A DNA stretch of 50,289 bases from Prochlorococcus sp. AG-363-A16 (GCA_003280345.1 QCFB01000013.1:1-50289), one strand, 5' to 3'. Numbered from the stretch's first letter, positions 19,453 to 30,830 are shown. Notes: generated by a model from the letters alone, not told the origin. Numbers and translations are program-made.

Positions 19453-20811
19453 TCAACGATTTGCCAAAAGAGCTTCCACAAATTCAAAGCTATTGAAAGG
19501 TCTTAAATCTCTAATCCCTTCACCTGCACCAATAAATCGAATAGGTAACTTCGCTTCTGATGCAACTGCTATAGCTACACCACCTCGAGAAGAACCATCT
19601 AATTTAGTTATAACCACACCAGTCAAACCAGCTGACTCGCCAAATGCCATTGCTTGACGTAACCCATTTTGCCCTTGACTAGCATCAAGAACTAATAATG
19701 ATTCAACTTTCGCCTCAGGGGCAAGTTTATCAATTATCCTTCTAATTTTTTGCAATTCTTCCATCAAATTATGCTTAGTTTGCAACCTTCCAGCTGTATC
19801 AACTAACAACAAATTGACATCCTTTGATTTGGCAGCTCCAATTGCATCAAACACAACAGCAGCAGGATCAGCATTTAAAGTCTCATTTGCAATAACTTGA
19901 ACATTACTGCGATCCCCCCAAATTTTTACTTGCTCAACTGCTGCTGCACGAAATGTATCAGCTGCTGCAATCAAAGTAGAATAACTACTTCTAACTGATA
20001 AATTTGCAAGCTTTCCAAGGGTAGTTGTTTTACCAACACCATTAACTCCTACCATTAACCAAATATTTAATGCATTTTTGTCTGGAGACAATAAATCAAC
20101 TCCACTATCCTTAATAGGAGTTTCAAGAAGAGTGCAAAGTTGTTCTTTAAGAAAACGAAGTCCTTCTTGAGCATCTAAAACTTCTTCATTTAAACGTCTT
20201 CTTAAAGCTTCAAGAATTTGATCAGTAGCTACAACTCCTGCATCAGCACGAATTAATAAAGTTTCTAAATCATCAACTACTTCAGGGGTAAGAGGGTCGT
20301 CCCCTAATTTCTCTAAAAGCTCAGTAACAAAAACCTTGCGGGTCTTTTCAAGTCCTTTTTTTAAGCGTCCAAGCCAGTCAATTTCTTCTATTGAAACCTG
20401 CTCAACCTGCCGACCTTGAGCAGCCAATACTTCAGCAGACCATGTAAAAGTTTCATCAAAATCTCCAAGCTGAGGCTCGATTGAATCTGCTAATGATTCA
20501 GTTGATTCTTCAAATGTATTATCTTGCTGTTCTAATTCTATATTCGGTATGACTTCATTATATGAAGATTGATTTTCTATAAAGGGGGTAGAAATAGGGC
20601 TTTGAGATACAAGAGAGTCTTGAACAGATTTTTCTTGCTCTTGTTTTTCCTTAAGCCTTGCAAATGCTTGCTTTGCCCATTCCAAAGGATCATCTTCTGA
20701 ATTTAGCGAAGAGTCTTCAAATGAAGATGCAATTTGATCATTACTATCTAATTCTTCCAACTGATCTTGAGAAGAATCATCAAATTTACGTTTAAATTCA
20801 TCAAAAGACAT
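19453..20811 (-). CDS. ftsY: signal recognition particle receptor FtsY
   Basis: FtsY docks SRP–ribosome complexes at the membrane. The 452-residue protein has a long acidic N-terminal A domain (about residues 1–140) and an NG GTPase domain. The G1 loop is GVNGVGKTTT (255–264), with DTAGRLQT, TKLDGSSRGG and the closing GAGEGIRDLRPF. Its ATG overlaps the nusB stop in a TAATG junction, so translation is likely coupled to nusB. Confidence 0.96.
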   Translation of the reverse strand: MSFDEFKRKFDDSSQDQLEELDSNDQIASSFEDSSLNSEDDPLEWAKQAFARLKEKQEQEKSVQDSLVSQSPISTPFIENQSSYNEVIPNIELEQQDNTFEESTESLADSIEPQLGDFDETFTWSAEVLAAQGRQVEQVSIEEIDWLGRLKKGLEKTRKVFVTELLEKLGDDPLTPEVVDDLETLLIRADAGVVATDQILEALRRRLNEEVLDAQEGLRFLKEQLCTLLETPIKDSGVDLLSPDKNALNIWLMVGVNGVGKTTTLGKLANLSVRSSYSTLIAAADTFRAAAVEQVKIWGDRSNVQVIANETLNADPAAVVFDAIGAAKSKDVNLLLVDTAGRLQTKHNLMEELQKIRRIIDKLAPEAKVESLLVLDASQGQNGLRQAMAFGESAGLTGVVITKLDGSSRGGVAIAVASEAKLPIRFIGAGEGIRDLRPFNSFEFVEALLANR

Positions 20812-21449
20812 TATGCAAAACTTTTCACAAAAGTATTTTGCAATCTTCGCAAAATACCATTAATCATACGACGCCCTTGTTCATCGCTATAACGATTTGC
20901 AAGATTAACTGCTTCATTGCAAGCAACTGCAAGAGGAGTGTCAAGATTAGTTAAATCAACTACAGCTATTCTCAAAATATCTCGATCTATACGAGGTAAT
21001 CGTTTTAACCGCCAACCTTCCATAACTTCATTAAGCTGTTTATCAATACTATCTCTTTGCTCAATAACTAAATTCACACGTTTCATCGCCCCAACTCGTA
21101 TTTGCTCTTGATCACTTAAAAATAATAAGCGAGGGAGCTCTAGACTTGTAGAAAGACAATTCAATAAATCCTCTGATTCTTTTAAACATGCATCTAAATG
21201 CTTGCGTACTCGAAGAATAGATTCTTTGTTAGCTTCTTGAAGCTCACTCTCTAGCAATTGTTGCTGAGCACCTTCCAACTTTTCTGCACAACTATCTAAA
21301 ACTTCACGCCAATGCCCTTCCAAACTATCTAACCCTTTTTGAAGCAAAGTTTCTAGAGAAGTAATTTGAATAGTTTTTTTCTCAATTTCAGGAATCTGAC
21401 CCAAAACTAAAAGAGCTAATTCTCTAGCAATAGATCTAGATTGAATCAT
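20811..21449 (-). CDS. nusB: transcription antitermination factor NusB
   Basis: NusB acts with NusE/S10 in rRNA antitermination. The C-terminal 100 residues carry the typical all-helical NusB fold, including the PRIDRDILRIAVVDL segment and the NEAVNLANRYSDEQGRRMINGILRR end. The protein is 212 residues, longer than the roughly 140 of E. coli NusB because of a charged helical insertion in the middle, as in other cyanobacteria. It is linked to ftsY by TAATG overlap and starts 29 bp after the DUF502 gene on the same strand. Confidence 0.92.
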   Translation of the reverse strand: MIQSRSIARELALLVLGQIPEIEKKTIQITSLETLLQKGLDSLEGHWREVLDSCAEKLEGAQQQLLESELQEANKESILRVRKHLDACLKESEDLLNCLSTSLELPRLLFLSDQEQIRVGAMKRVNLVIEQRDSIDKQLNEVMEGWRLKRLPRIDRDILRIAVVDLTNLDTPLAVACNEAVNLANRYSDEQGRRMINGILRRLQNTFVKSFA

Positions 21450-21478
21450 TTAATTTTTTAAGCAAAGTATAGGTAGCC

Positions 21479-22222
21479 TTATGGAGAAGTAGAGGAAGGT
21501 GCCGTAGTAGCTCTCAACTGAGCGAACAAACTAGAAAAACTACGGTTTACAGGAACCTCACGCTCATCTGGATTAACAATTCCAGCAGAAATGATCGTCC
21601 TAAATGCATCTTCTACAGATATATTCAAATCACGAACAGAAGACTCTGGAACAAGCGTATACCAACCAGTCGTAGGATTTGGTGCAGTGGGAATAAACAC
21701 ACTAAGCAATGGCTCATCTAATTCAGGCTGTAATGAAGGCCCTACTAAGCCAGTAACAAAACCAACACTAAACAAACCTTCTCGTGGGTACTCTACAAGA
21801 ACTACTCTACGAAATCTCTTTGAATTATCTCGCAAAAAAGTTTCAAGTAACTGCTTCAAAGTTTTATAGACCGAACCAGCCAAAGGAATTCGAGACAGAG
21901 TCCCTTCCCCAAACTCAAGCAACCAACGACCCACAATATTCCGAGCCATTAAACCAATTAAAAGAATGCCCAATAAAGGGACAGTCAATCCCAAAACAAG
22001 ATTAATAAGATCTTGAAGCAGAGGATTAAGAGTAATAAAAGGATTTAATTGCTTTGGGATCGAAGTAAGAAATGCCAGGACAAAACGACTAACTATGGTT
22101 GACAACCAAATTGTGGTGGCCAATGGGATAACCACTAATAATCCGGCTATCAGGTCATTCTTGAGATCCTGCTGAAGCCTAGAGCTAAGCGGAAGATCCT
22201 GTCTGGGAGTGGATTGCACCAA
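21479..22222 (-). CDS. DUF502 family membrane protein
   Basis: The 247-residue protein matches DUF502. It has two hydrophobic membrane segments at about residues 25–50 and 68–90 and the conserved LIAGLLVVIPLATTIWL, P-x-x-x-VYKTLKQL and PTTGWYTLVP-type blocks. The function is unknown; a plant member has been linked to plasma-membrane trafficking. The start is TTG at 22222 or the adjacent GTG at 22219. A perfect 8-bp hairpin sits immediately upstream and may affect initiation. It heads the DUF502–nusB–ftsY string. Confidence 0.88.
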   Translation of the reverse strand: MVQSTPRQDLPLSSRLQQDLKNDLIAGLLVVIPLATTIWLSTIVSRFVLAFLTSIPKQLNPFITLNPLLQDLINLVLGLTVPLLGILLIGLMARNIVGRWLLEFGEGTLSRIPLAGSVYKTLKQLLETFLRDNSKRFRRVVLVEYPREGLFSVGFVTGLVGPSLQPELDEPLLSVFIPTAPNPTTGWYTLVPESSVRDLNISVEDAFRTIISAGIVNPDEREVPVNRSFSSLFAQLRATTAPSSTSP

Positions 22223-22229
22223 GTAGATT

Positions 22230-22248
22230 TCTATGCCTTTGGCATAGA
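22230..22248 (-). promoter_or_regulatory. 8-bp hairpin immediately upstream of the DUF502 start
   Basis: TCTATGCC, a TTT loop and GGCATAGA form a perfect 8-bp stem (22230–22248) ending 7 bp before the TTG codon. On the minus strand it would occupy the ribosome-binding region. It is not followed by a T-tract in either direction, so it is not a standard terminator. Its role is unknown. Confidence 0.4.
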
Positions 22249-22469
22249 TTATTCAACCAAGGACCTTATGTTATTTGATAAAGAAGTTTCAGAACAGTGT
22301 TATGAAGTCAACCAACACAAAAAAAACTAATAAAAATGCACCAACTCATTTTCACCTTTCAGCTTTTCCTCAAGAGGATAGGGTATCCAATAAACAGTCA
22401 AAGCTTATGGAACTTCCTTGAAAAGCTAGTCAGGGTTTGAAAAAACATAAAATCTAATGGACTTGATTC

Positions 22470-23438
22470 ATGGAAAATATGGATGCTCAAAAAGAATTGA
22501 GCCAAAATTTAAAAAAAATCGCCGAACAAGAAGGTTTCAGCCCTGTAGGCATTGCAAGAGTCCCAGGAAGTTCCCAAATTGAACTCAGAACCAAAGCATT
22601 AGAAAACTGGATTGATGCTGGTTTTCATGCAGACATGGGATGGATGTCAGCACCAAGACGAAAAAGAATAGATAGTCTGCTAGAAGGAGTCAAAAGCGTT
22701 CTTGCAGTAGGACTGAACTACTACGTAGACATCAAGCCATCTCCTAACTGCTTATCAATTGCTCGCTACGCCTGGGGGAATGACTATCACAAACTAATAG
22801 AAGTAAGACTTAAACGAGTAGCAAATTGGTTAAAGAATCAAAAGCCGCAATGTCGCATGAAAATCTGTGTGGACTCATCACCCCTTCTTGACAAGGCCTG
22901 GGCAGAAGAGGCCGGCCTAGGGTGGATTGGAAAAAACAGCAATTTAATTAATAAAAAAAGCGGATCATGGATGGTCATAGGACACCTTCTTTGTACAGAA
23001 GCATTAACTCCAGACAAGCCATCAAAGCCAAGGTGTGGAATATGCCAAGCTTGCATTACTGCATGTCCAACAAATGCAATTACAGAACCATTTATCGTCA
23101 ACTCAAACCGCTGCTTGGCATACCACACAATTGAAAATCGGAATTCTGAATTGCCCAATGAAATTATCCAATCCTTAGGTAAATGGGTTGCTGGATGTGA
23201 TATTTGCCAAGAGGTCTGCCCATGGAATCACAAAAAAATACCTATTGCTTCAGATCCTGAAATTCAACCCAAACCATGGATACTTAACTTAAAAACAGAT
23301 CAAGCGATTTCATGGAGTGACCAAGAATGGAAAATAAAAGTCCGAGGATCTGCCTTAAAACGAATTAAGCCATGGATGTGGAGAAGAAATGCTAAAGCTA
23401 TACAAAAAAACAGGGCAACCAAAGACAAAAAGAGTTAA
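22470..23438 (+). CDS. queG: epoxyqueuosine reductase
   Basis: QueG performs the last step of queuosine synthesis on tRNA, using cobalamin and two [4Fe-4S] clusters. The 322-residue protein has the DUF1730-like N-terminal domain with VGLNYYVD and the CVDSSPLLDKAWAEEAGLGWIGKN block. Two ferredoxin-type cysteine sets follow: CGICQACITACPTNAI and CDICQEVCPWN. The ATG at 22470 or the one three codons later are both possible. It lies 9 bp before the TPR gene. Confidence 0.95.
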   Translation: MENMDAQKELSQNLKKIAEQEGFSPVGIARVPGSSQIELRTKALENWIDAGFHADMGWMSAPRRKRIDSLLEGVKSVLAVGLNYYVDIKPSPNCLSIARYAWGNDYHKLIEVRLKRVANWLKNQKPQCRMKICVDSSPLLDKAWAEEAGLGWIGKNSNLINKKSGSWMVIGHLLCTEALTPDKPSKPRCGICQACITACPTNAITEPFIVNSNRCLAYHTIENRNSELPNEIIQSLGKWVAGCDICQEVCPWNHKKIPIASDPEIQPKPWILNLKTDQAISWSDQEWKIKVRGSALKRIKPWMWRRNAKAIQKNRATKDKKS

Positions 23439-23447
23439 AAAAAAGAA

Positions 23448-24338
23448 ATGAAGTATCCTATAAATAGCAATCATTATCATTACAACCCTTTGAAAAAAGG
23501 GGTTTTGATAGGCCTCGCTATAACCTTGTTGACTACAAATGCAAAAGCATTTGTTCCTTATGTTTATGAACCCAATCAAAAAGAACTTTCAAGCACAAGT
23601 ATAAATATAGGGAAAACTGCTGCTCAATTAATTTATCTGGGGCAACACAAAGAGGCTTATAGATTAGCAGAACTAGCTGTCGCAATCAATCCAAAGGATG
23701 ATCGTCTTTGGGGTATCCTTGCAGAAGCACAAATAAGAATTGGCTACCTTGAGGATGCAGAGATATCTCTTCAGAAAGCTAAGTCATTAAATCCTAAAAA
23801 AGCTGAGATATGGTTTGCAGAAGCTTCACTAAGTCTTCGCCAAAAACAATCTAAAAAAGCTATTTTTCTATTAGAAGAAGGACTAAAAATTGATCCGAAC
23901 AACGCAAGTGCTTACTTTAATTTAGGGAACGCTCTGGTCATGCAACAAAAATTGAAATTGGCTCAGAAAGCATTTAAACAAGCTACAAGTTTAAAATCTA
24001 ATTTTTGGGAAGCACTGAACAATCAAGGTCTAGTTTTATTTGAAATGGGTAAGTTCAAAGAAGCTATAGAAGTCTGGAGGAATGTTTTAAAAATCAACAG
24101 TAATGCAGAGCCAATGTTAGCCCTAGCATCAGCGCTTCATCAAGAAGAAAAAAATAATCAAGAGGCTATTCAGCTAGCGAAGCAATCATTAAGACAAAAT
24201 CCAAATTATGTTTCCTCCACCTTTCAAAAGGAACAATTATGGGGTAGAAAACTTCGAGAAGCTGCAAAAAAACTTTTGACTAATCCTCAATTGATTTCAG
24301 AAGTCGAAAAAGCTAAAGCAAACTCGGAAGTGGAATAA
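23448..24338 (+). CDS. exported tetratricopeptide-repeat protein
   Basis: The 296-residue protein starts with a basic N-terminus, a hydrophobic stretch at about residues 19–32 and a likely signal cleavage around NAKA|F. TPR units run from about residue 50 to 230 with the usual W/G/A/P spacing (for example ALAEAQIRIGYLEDAEISLQKAKSLNP). TPR arrays bind partner proteins, and none can be named here. It lies directly after queG, probably on the same transcript, and 82 bp before gyrA. Confidence 0.88.
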   Translation: MKYPINSNHYHYNPLKKGVLIGLAITLLTTNAKAFVPYVYEPNQKELSSTSINIGKTAAQLIYLGQHKEAYRLAELAVAINPKDDRLWGILAEAQIRIGYLEDAEISLQKAKSLNPKKAEIWFAEASLSLRQKQSKKAIFLLEEGLKIDPNNASAYFNLGNALVMQQKLKLAQKAFKQATSLKSNFWEALNNQGLVLFEMGKFKEAIEVWRNVLKINSNAEPMLALASALHQEEKNNQEAIQLAKQSLRQNPNYVSSTFQKEQLWGRKLREAAKKLLTNPQLISEVEKAKANSEVE

Positions 24339-24420
24339 TGTCTAATTATCACAAAGATCTTCTAACTAAACCAGCAGATATGTGCTCTAAAACCATAACC
24401 CTCTCTAATCCCTAACCTGG

Positions 24421-26871
24421 ATGGCCGAAGAGCGCCTCCAACCTATTTCCCTGCATAAAGAGATGCAGCGCTCATACCTCGAATACGCAATGAGCGTAAT
24501 CGTAGGAAGAGCACTTCCTGATGTCCGTGATGGATTAAAGCCTGTTCAGCGAAGAATACTTTTTGCTATGCATGAACTAGGGCTAAGCCCTGATAGGCCA
24601 TACAGAAAATGTGCTCGAGTCGTAGGAGATGTCTTAGGCAAATATCATCCACATGGAGATCAAGCTGTATATGACGCTCTTGTACGACTAGTTCAAGATT
24701 TCTCTAGCAGATATCCAGTTCTTAATGGACATGGAAATTTCGGCTCTGTGGATGATGATCCACCTGCAGCAATGCGATATACAGAAACACGATTAGCGCC
24801 AATTGCACATGAAGCAATGCTTGATGAGATTGGCTCTGAAACTGTCGATTTTGCTCCTAATTTTGATGGATCACAACAAGAACCAACTGTATTGCCTGCG
24901 CAACTTCCATTTCTACTTCTAAATGGATGCTCTGGAATAGCTGTAGGTATGGCAACAAGTATTCCTCCACACAATTTAAATGAATTAGTTGATGGATTAA
25001 TAGCATTAATTAAAAAGCCAGATTTAACTGATGAAAAATTACTTTCCATAATTCCTGGGCCTGATTTTCCTACAGGTGGCGAAGTGCTTTTGGGTTCAGG
25101 TGTAAGAGAAACCTATTTAAAAGGTAGAGGAAGTATCCCGATGAGGGGAATGGCACATATAGAAGAAATACATCCAGGAAAAGGAAAACACCGTAGGACT
25201 GCAATTATCATCACAGAATTACCATATCAATTAAGTAAAGCGGGCTGGATTGAAAAGTTAGCCGAGCTTGTCAATGATGCCAAATTAACAGGCATTGCAG
25301 ACATACGAGATGAAAGTGATAGAGATGGAATGAGAGTTGTTGTTGAGTTAAGAAGAGATGCTAATCCTGAGAAAATATTAAAAGACATACATAGAAAAAC
25401 ATCTTTGCAAAGCAATTTTGGAGCTATATTACTTACCTTAGTTGACGGTCACCCCAAACAGCTTTCATTAAAAAGATTATTAGAAACGTTTCTTGAATAT
25501 AGAGAAAATACTATCATTCGCAGAACAAGATTTGTCTTAAATAAAACTCTAAATCGCTTAGAAATAGTAGAAGGACTTATAAAGGCATTAAAAAATGTTA
25601 GATCTGTTATTGAAATGATTGAAACAGCTAAAGACGCAACCGAGGCAAGAGCTAGACTAATGGTAAGACTTGATTTAATAGAAAAGCAAGCAGATGCAGT
25701 CTTGGCAATGCCACTAAGAAGGTTAACAAGCTTAGAGCAAAGTAGTTTATATAAAGAAGTCAAAGATCTTAAAATCCAAAGAAATGATCTAAAAAATTTA
25801 TTAAGCAATAGAGAAGATCTATTAAAAACATTAATAGACGAATTTAAAAGCCTAAAGAAAAAATTTGGCAATCCAAGAAGAACAAAACTTATAGAAGGTG
25901 GAGATGATCTAATAGCTGAAAAAAATGCAAGTCAAAGGCCAAATGCAGAGTTGCAAAAAAAGCAAGCATTTGAATCTTTACCAAAAGAAAGTAGATTGCT
26001 AATTCAAAGTGATAATCAAGTAAAAATAATCAGTCCACAAATTCTAGGAAGACTACATCTAAATGAAACATGTGAAGTTGGGGATGAGCCTTCACCAGCT
26101 CAAATTATATGTCCTATAGAGAAAAATCCGAGAATTTTAGGCATAACAGAAGCAGGAAGAGTAGCACTAGTCAAATGGGAATTTTCTGGTCAGAGTCCTG
26201 GAAAAATAGAAAAATTTCTACCAGGAGGCTTAGAAGGAGAAAAGATAATTAGCTTGCTACCTTTGCCCAAACAAGAAAAATTAGGACTTGGATTATTAAG
26301 TTCTGATGGAAGATTTAAAAGACTGTCGTTAGAAGATTTGGATCTATCAGGAAGAGCAGCGACGATATTAAAACTAAAAAATGGAGTTGTCTTAAAAGCA
26401 GCTGTTATTTGTTATCCAGAAGGAGATGTTGTTTTAGCTAGTAACATAGGGAGAGTTTTAAAGCTACAAGTTAATAACGAAACAATGCCAATAATGGGAA
26501 AGCTAGCACAAGGACCAATGACGATGAAAATGTTGCCTGGAGAATTAATTGCAGGAGGAGTTTCTTGTCCAAAAGGTTCTCAAGGATCGATTATAATTAC
26601 AACTAAAAAAGGCAAGATGCTTAGAATCATATGTGAAAATCTTAGGAGTTGCAAAAGAGGTGATTTTGGTGAAATGACTATACAAATTCAAGAAAGAAAA
26701 AATATATTAGACGAAGTTGTTAATATCAATAATGGCAATCACTTAACTGGTATAACAACAAGTAATGGAAGACATGGGAGAATTGATCCTAAAGAGTTTA
26801 GAAAATTTGAACATAAAATAGAATTAAAAGAGAACGAATATATTGAAAAAGTAATCTCATTGATAGAGTGA
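24421..26871 (+). CDS. gyrA: DNA gyrase/topoisomerase IV subunit A homologue
   Basis: The 816-residue protein has the type IIA breakage–reunion domain. The catalytic Tyr is residue 120 in [10 protein letters not shown], and the [14 protein letters not shown] region is also present. A coiled-coil follows, then a C-terminal pinwheel domain from about residue 520 with degenerate blade repeats. The strict GyrA-box QRRGGxG is not visible, so it may act as ParC or as a gyrase paralogue. Residue 81 (Gln) replaces the serine equivalent to E. coli S83. It converges with purF, 11 bp apart. Confidence 0.9.
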   Translation: MAEERLQPISLHKEMQRSYLEYAMSVIVGRALPDVRDGLKPVQRRILFAMHELGLSPDRPYRKCARVVGDVLGKYHPHGDQAVYDALVRLVQDFSSRYPVLNGHGNFGSVDDDPPAAMRYTETRLAPIAHEAMLDEIGSETVDFAPNFDGSQQEPTVLPAQLPFLLLNGCSGIAVGMATSIPPHNLNELVDGLIALIKKPDLTDEKLLSIIPGPDFPTGGEVLLGSGVRETYLKGRGSIPMRGMAHIEEIHPGKGKHRRTAIIITELPYQLSKAGWIEKLAELVNDAKLTGIADIRDESDRDGMRVVVELRRDANPEKILKDIHRKTSLQSNFGAILLTLVDGHPKQLSLKRLLETFLEYRENTIIRRTRFVLNKTLNRLEIVEGLIKALKNVRSVIEMIETAKDATEARARLMVRLDLIEKQADAVLAMPLRRLTSLEQSSLYKEVKDLKIQRNDLKNLLSNREDLLKTLIDEFKSLKKKFGNPRRTKLIEGGDDLIAEKNASQRPNAELQKKQAFESLPKESRLLIQSDNQVKIISPQILGRLHLNETCEVGDEPSPAQIICPIEKNPRILGITEAGRVALVKWEFSGQSPGKIEKFLPGGLEGEKIISLLPLPKQEKLGLGLLSSDGRFKRLSLEDLDLSGRAATILKLKNGVVLKAAVICYPEGDVVLASNIGRVLKLQVNNETMPIMGKLAQGPMTMKMLPGELIAGGVSCPKGSQGSIIITTKKGKMLRIICENLRSCKRGDFGEMTIQIQERKNILDEVVNINNGNHLTGITTSNGRHGRIDPKEFRKFEHKIELKENEYIEKVISLIE

Positions 26872-26882
26872 ATAAATAATAT

Positions 26883-28340
26883 TCAAGAAAGATATTCTTT
26901 CTCTACCCAGTCTAAATATTCCTGTGAGACTGATCCCGTCACATATTCACCCGTAAAGCAGCACAAATCTAAATCACTAATATTAGTTTGGTTGATAATG
27001 GAAGACTTCAAATCGTCTACTTCTTGATAAACCATATTATCTATCAATAAAGTTTCTGCAATTTCAGGAATAGTTTTATTATGTGCTATTAATTCTTTTC
27101 TAGAAGGCATATTTATTCCATAAACATGAGGGTATCGAACTGGAGGAGCTGCCGAAGTAAATGTTACTTTATTAGCACCTGCTAATCTTGCCATTTGAAC
27201 AATTTCTTTTGAAGTAGTTCCTCTAACCACCGAATCATCAACAATGAGAACATTTTTTCCTTTAAATTCTGTTCCCATAGCATTAAGTTTCTGACGAACT
27301 GACTTTTTCCGCTTAGATTGACCAGGCATTATAAATGTTCTACCTATATACCTATTCTTAAAAAAACCTTCTCGATATTCAATTCCTAACTGTCGAGCAA
27401 CTTGCATTGCAGCTGGTCGTGATGAATCTGGTATCGGCATAACAACATCAATATCGCCCATAGAAATATATTTCTTGATTGTCTCTGCTAAATAGTCTCC
27501 CATACGTAGCCTTGCTTCATAAACAGAAATTCCATTCATTACTGAATCAGGTCTTGCTAAATAAACATACTCAAACGAGCATGGAAATAATTGTGGTTTC
27601 TCAGCACATTGTTTTGAATAATATTGGCCTTCTATAGATATAAAAATAGCTTCACCAGGTTCCACATCTCTAACAATCTCATAATCATTATTTTCTAAGA
27701 CCAAAGATTCACTAGCAACCATCCACTCTATTTTGTTAGGTAAAACTTCTCTTTTGCCAAGAACTAAAGGTCTTATTCCAAATGGATCACGAAAAGCTAT
27801 CACTCCATGACCAGCTATTAAAGCAATAGCTGCATAAGATCCTCTAACTCTTTTATGAACTGAACTAATTGCCCTAAATATGTATTCAGGGTCTAATTCT
27901 TTAGAATAAATTTGCGATTGTAATTCTGTTGCTAATACATTTAACAACATCTCAGTATCACTAGATGAATTTGTATGACGACGATCTACATTAAACAATT
28001 CCTTTTCTAATTCTCTAGTGTTAGTTAAGTTGCCATTATGAACAAGAATGATTCCATATGGAGCATTTACATAAAAAGGCTGAGCTTCCTCTTCACGATG
28101 AGCAGCACCTCTGGTGGCATATCTAACATGTCCTAACCCAATATTACCTTTCAAGCTACGCATATCTCTTGTTCGATAAGCCTCTCTTACCTGGCCGTTA
28201 GATTTGTGTAAATGAAAAACACTACCGTCCATAGTGGCTATTCCTGTTGAATCTTGTCCACGGTGTTGCAATAAAAGCAAGCTGTCATATATCTGTTGAT
28301 TAACCTGATCTTTGGCAATAATGCCGACTATTCCACACAT
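26883..28340 (-). CDS. purF: amidophosphoribosyltransferase
   Basis: PurF makes phosphoribosylamine from PRPP and glutamine, the committed step of purine synthesis. The 485-residue protein begins MCGIVGI, so Cys2 is the N-terminal glutaminase nucleophile and no long propeptide is present. Glutaminase residues include RYATRG and HNGNLTN. The PRPP-binding loop is VLIVDDSVVRGTTS. It lies 54 bp after purL and appears to end the dnaN–PRC–purL–purF unit. Confidence 0.97.
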   Translation of the reverse strand: MCGIVGIIAKDQVNQQIYDSLLLLQHRGQDSTGIATMDGSVFHLHKSNGQVREAYRTRDMRSLKGNIGLGHVRYATRGAAHREEEAQPFYVNAPYGIILVHNGNLTNTRELEKELFNVDRRHTNSSSDTEMLLNVLATELQSQIYSKELDPEYIFRAISSVHKRVRGSYAAIALIAGHGVIAFRDPFGIRPLVLGKREVLPNKIEWMVASESLVLENNDYEIVRDVEPGEAIFISIEGQYYSKQCAEKPQLFPCSFEYVYLARPDSVMNGISVYEARLRMGDYLAETIKKYISMGDIDVVMPIPDSSRPAAMQVARQLGIEYREGFFKNRYIGRTFIMPGQSKRKKSVRQKLNAMGTEFKGKNVLIVDDSVVRGTTSKEIVQMARLAGANKVTFTSAAPPVRYPHVYGINMPSRKELIAHNKTIPEIAETLLIDNMVYQEVDDLKSSIINQTNISDLDLCCFTGEYVTGSVSQEYLDWVEKEYLS

Positions 28341-28394
28341 TAGAAATGAATCCCCTTCAAGCTAATATCTAAGCAGATAATGTCCATTAAGATC

Positions 28395-30827
28395 TCATGA
28401 TGAAGATATCTTGTTATTAGAAATTCTACGTGGTATAGAATTATAAAAAGAGTCCTTAAGAGTTGCTATAGAAATATCTATTAATTTATTTTTATCTTTA
28501 GAAAAGACAAGTGTATTTAAATCATTAACACGCCCAATTTTTGTAACATTTAGCAAGCCACTGTTAATATTATTAAATTCGTTGAACATCTCAAGCCATT
28601 TATCTTCTTTTTCAGAAGATATGCTCATTAAAATACGTGCTCCTCCTTCTGCAAAAAGCAATCTATCTAGTCTCAAATCTGAACCACTAAATTCACAATG
28701 AGCACCTAATCCAGAAAAAATACAACATTCGGCAAGAGCAACTGCCAATCCGCCATCACTCACATCATGGCAAGAATTAATATAACCATCATGAATTGAT
28801 TTACGCACAAATGACTGAACAAGTTTCTCAAGTTCTAAGTCTATAATTGGAGGTCTGCCTGTGATTTTTTGATGAATGCATTCTAAATAACTACTAGCGG
28901 ATAACGTCAAGCGATCGTCTTTAAAAGAGGTATCTAATGGAAGACCAACTAACCAAATATAATCATCTTTATTTAACCAACCTTGCAAACACGTGTTGGT
29001 TAAATTGTCTATAATTCCAACCATTCCTATAACAGGAGTAGGGTGTATAGGTAATAATTCTCCATTAGAAAGCCTAGTCTCATTATATAAAGAAACATTA
29101 CCTCCAGTAACAGGAGTTTTAAGGACTTCACACGCTTTGGAAATACCCTTACACGCCATTGCTAGCTGCCAATAGCCAATAGAGGTTTCTGGAGAAGCAA
29201 AATTAAGGTTGTTTGTTATAGCAATTGGTTCAGCACCTACACAAGTTAAATTTCTAGCGGACTCTGCCACTGCAGCCATAGCACCTCTTTCAGGATCTAA
29301 ATATGCCCATCGATTTGGACAATCAACTACAGCTGCTACACCTCTATTCATTGATTCAATTGATTTATCACCTTCCTGGGGCCTTAATCTAATGACAGCT
29401 GCATCAGCCAATCCAGGTAAAATTACAGTATTTGCTTGTACTTGCTGATCATATTGATTATAAACCCAAAGTTTAGATGCAATTGAAGGGTAATCTAATA
29501 ATTTCAAAAGTATTTTGTTCCATGAAATTATATCTGAGTTTTGATTCGATTCAATTCGAATTCCAGAATAATCTGCTTGTGGCAACTGGTTTTCATCCCA
29601 TTTCCAATTGAGCAAATATTCATCTGGTGGCTCATCCAATAATTTATGTTTATTTACTGGAGTATCATCAGCTAAAGCACTAGCTGGCAGATCAGCTGCA
29701 ATATTACCTTTATGTAAAACCCTTACAACATTATCTTTCAGAACTTTTCCAACAACAGCAACTTGTAATCCCCTTCTAGTAAATCGTTCCATTAATACTT
29801 TTTCTTTTCCAGGCTTAACAACAAAAAGCATTCTTTCTTGTGATTCTGATAATAGAAACTCATAAGCAGACATACCTTCTTCACGAGCAGGCACATAATC
29901 AAGGTTAAGTTCAATTCCTAAACCACCTTTTGCAGCCATTTCAGAACAGCTACATGTAAGTCCTGCAGCTCCCATATCTTGAGCAGCAATAACATCGCCA
30001 CTTTTAAAAGCTTCTAAACATGCCTCAATCAAACCTTTTTCTAAAAAAGGATCTCCAACTTGAACAGCAGGTCGATCTTCTAATGATGTATTTGTTAATT
30101 CAGCACTTGCAAAACTTGCGCCTCCCATTCCATCACGACCAGTCGTACTACCAACATAAATAACTGGATAACCTACCCCTGAAGCACCAGAACAAACTAT
30201 TTCTTTAGTTTCCATTAACCCTAAAGCCATTGCATTGACTAAAGGGTTTCCCGAATAACTCTTATCAAAGTTTACTTCACCACCAATTGTTGGTACACCT
30301 ACACAATTTCCATAATGAGCAATTCCAGAAACAACTCCCTTCATTAAGTTAATATTTTTTTTATCTTCTAATGGTCCAAATCTCAAAGCATTAAGTAATG
30401 CAATTGGTCTGGCTCCCATTGTGAATATATCACGCAATATTCCTCCTACACCTGTAGCGGCTCCTTGAAAAGGTTCCAAAGCAGAAGGGTGATTATGACT
30501 TTCAATTTTAAAAGCTAATTGTTGACCAAAGCCTAAATCTACAACTCCTGCATTTTCACCAGGTCCAACAAGAATACGAGTACTTTTAGTTGGAAATGAT
30601 TGAAGTAATGGTTTTGAATTTCTATAGCAACAATGTTCAGACCACATAACACCAAACATTCCCAACTCTGTCCTGTTTGGAGGTCTTTTAAGTCTTCTAC
30701 AAATTTCTATATAATCTTTTTTTCTTAAACCTTCATGGGATAATGCATTTAATAAGTCATAATCCACCTTATATTCTTTTGAATTACATAAAGAGTTAAA
30801 TTCATCATTCAATGTTTTTGAACTCAT
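28395..30827 (-). CDS. purL: phosphoribosylformylglycinamidine synthase subunit PurL
   Basis: PurL is the ATP-dependent catalytic subunit that converts FGAR to FGAM. The 810 residues match the smPurL form that works with separate PurS and PurQ, which are not in this window. Visible signatures are the [14 protein letters not shown] catalytic-histidine region, the [12 protein letters not shown] and [20 protein letters not shown] blocks, and the C-terminal [15 protein letters not shown] motif. It starts 3 bp after the PRC-barrel gene. Confidence 0.97.
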   Translation of the reverse strand: MSSKTLNDEFNSLCNSKEYKVDYDLLNALSHEGLRKKDYIEICRRLKRPPNRTELGMFGVMWSEHCCYRNSKPLLQSFPTKSTRILVGPGENAGVVDLGFGQQLAFKIESHNHPSALEPFQGAATGVGGILRDIFTMGARPIALLNALRFGPLEDKKNINLMKGVVSGIAHYGNCVGVPTIGGEVNFDKSYSGNPLVNAMALGLMETKEIVCSGASGVGYPVIYVGSTTGRDGMGGASFASAELTNTSLEDRPAVQVGDPFLEKGLIEACLEAFKSGDVIAAQDMGAAGLTCSCSEMAAKGGLGIELNLDYVPAREEGMSAYEFLLSESQERMLFVVKPGKEKVLMERFTRRGLQVAVVGKVLKDNVVRVLHKGNIAADLPASALADDTPVNKHKLLDEPPDEYLLNWKWDENQLPQADYSGIRIESNQNSDIISWNKILLKLLDYPSIASKLWVYNQYDQQVQANTVILPGLADAAVIRLRPQEGDKSIESMNRGVAAVVDCPNRWAYLDPERGAMAAVAESARNLTCVGAEPIAITNNLNFASPETSIGYWQLAMACKGISKACEVLKTPVTGGNVSLYNETRLSNGELLPIHPTPVIGMVGIIDNLTNTCLQGWLNKDDYIWLVGLPLDTSFKDDRLTLSASSYLECIHQKITGRPPIIDLELEKLVQSFVRKSIHDGYINSCHDVSDGGLAVALAECCIFSGLGAHCEFSGSDLRLDRLLFAEGGARILMSISSEKEDKWLEMFNEFNNINSGLLNVTKIGRVNDLNTLVFSKDKNKLIDISIATLKDSFYNSIPRRISNNKISSS

Positions 30828-30830
30828 AGA

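Noticed and set aside
22336-22440. 34-codon ORF between DUF502 and queG
   Set aside because: No Shine–Dalgarno and no recognised family; likely chance in an AT-rich gap.
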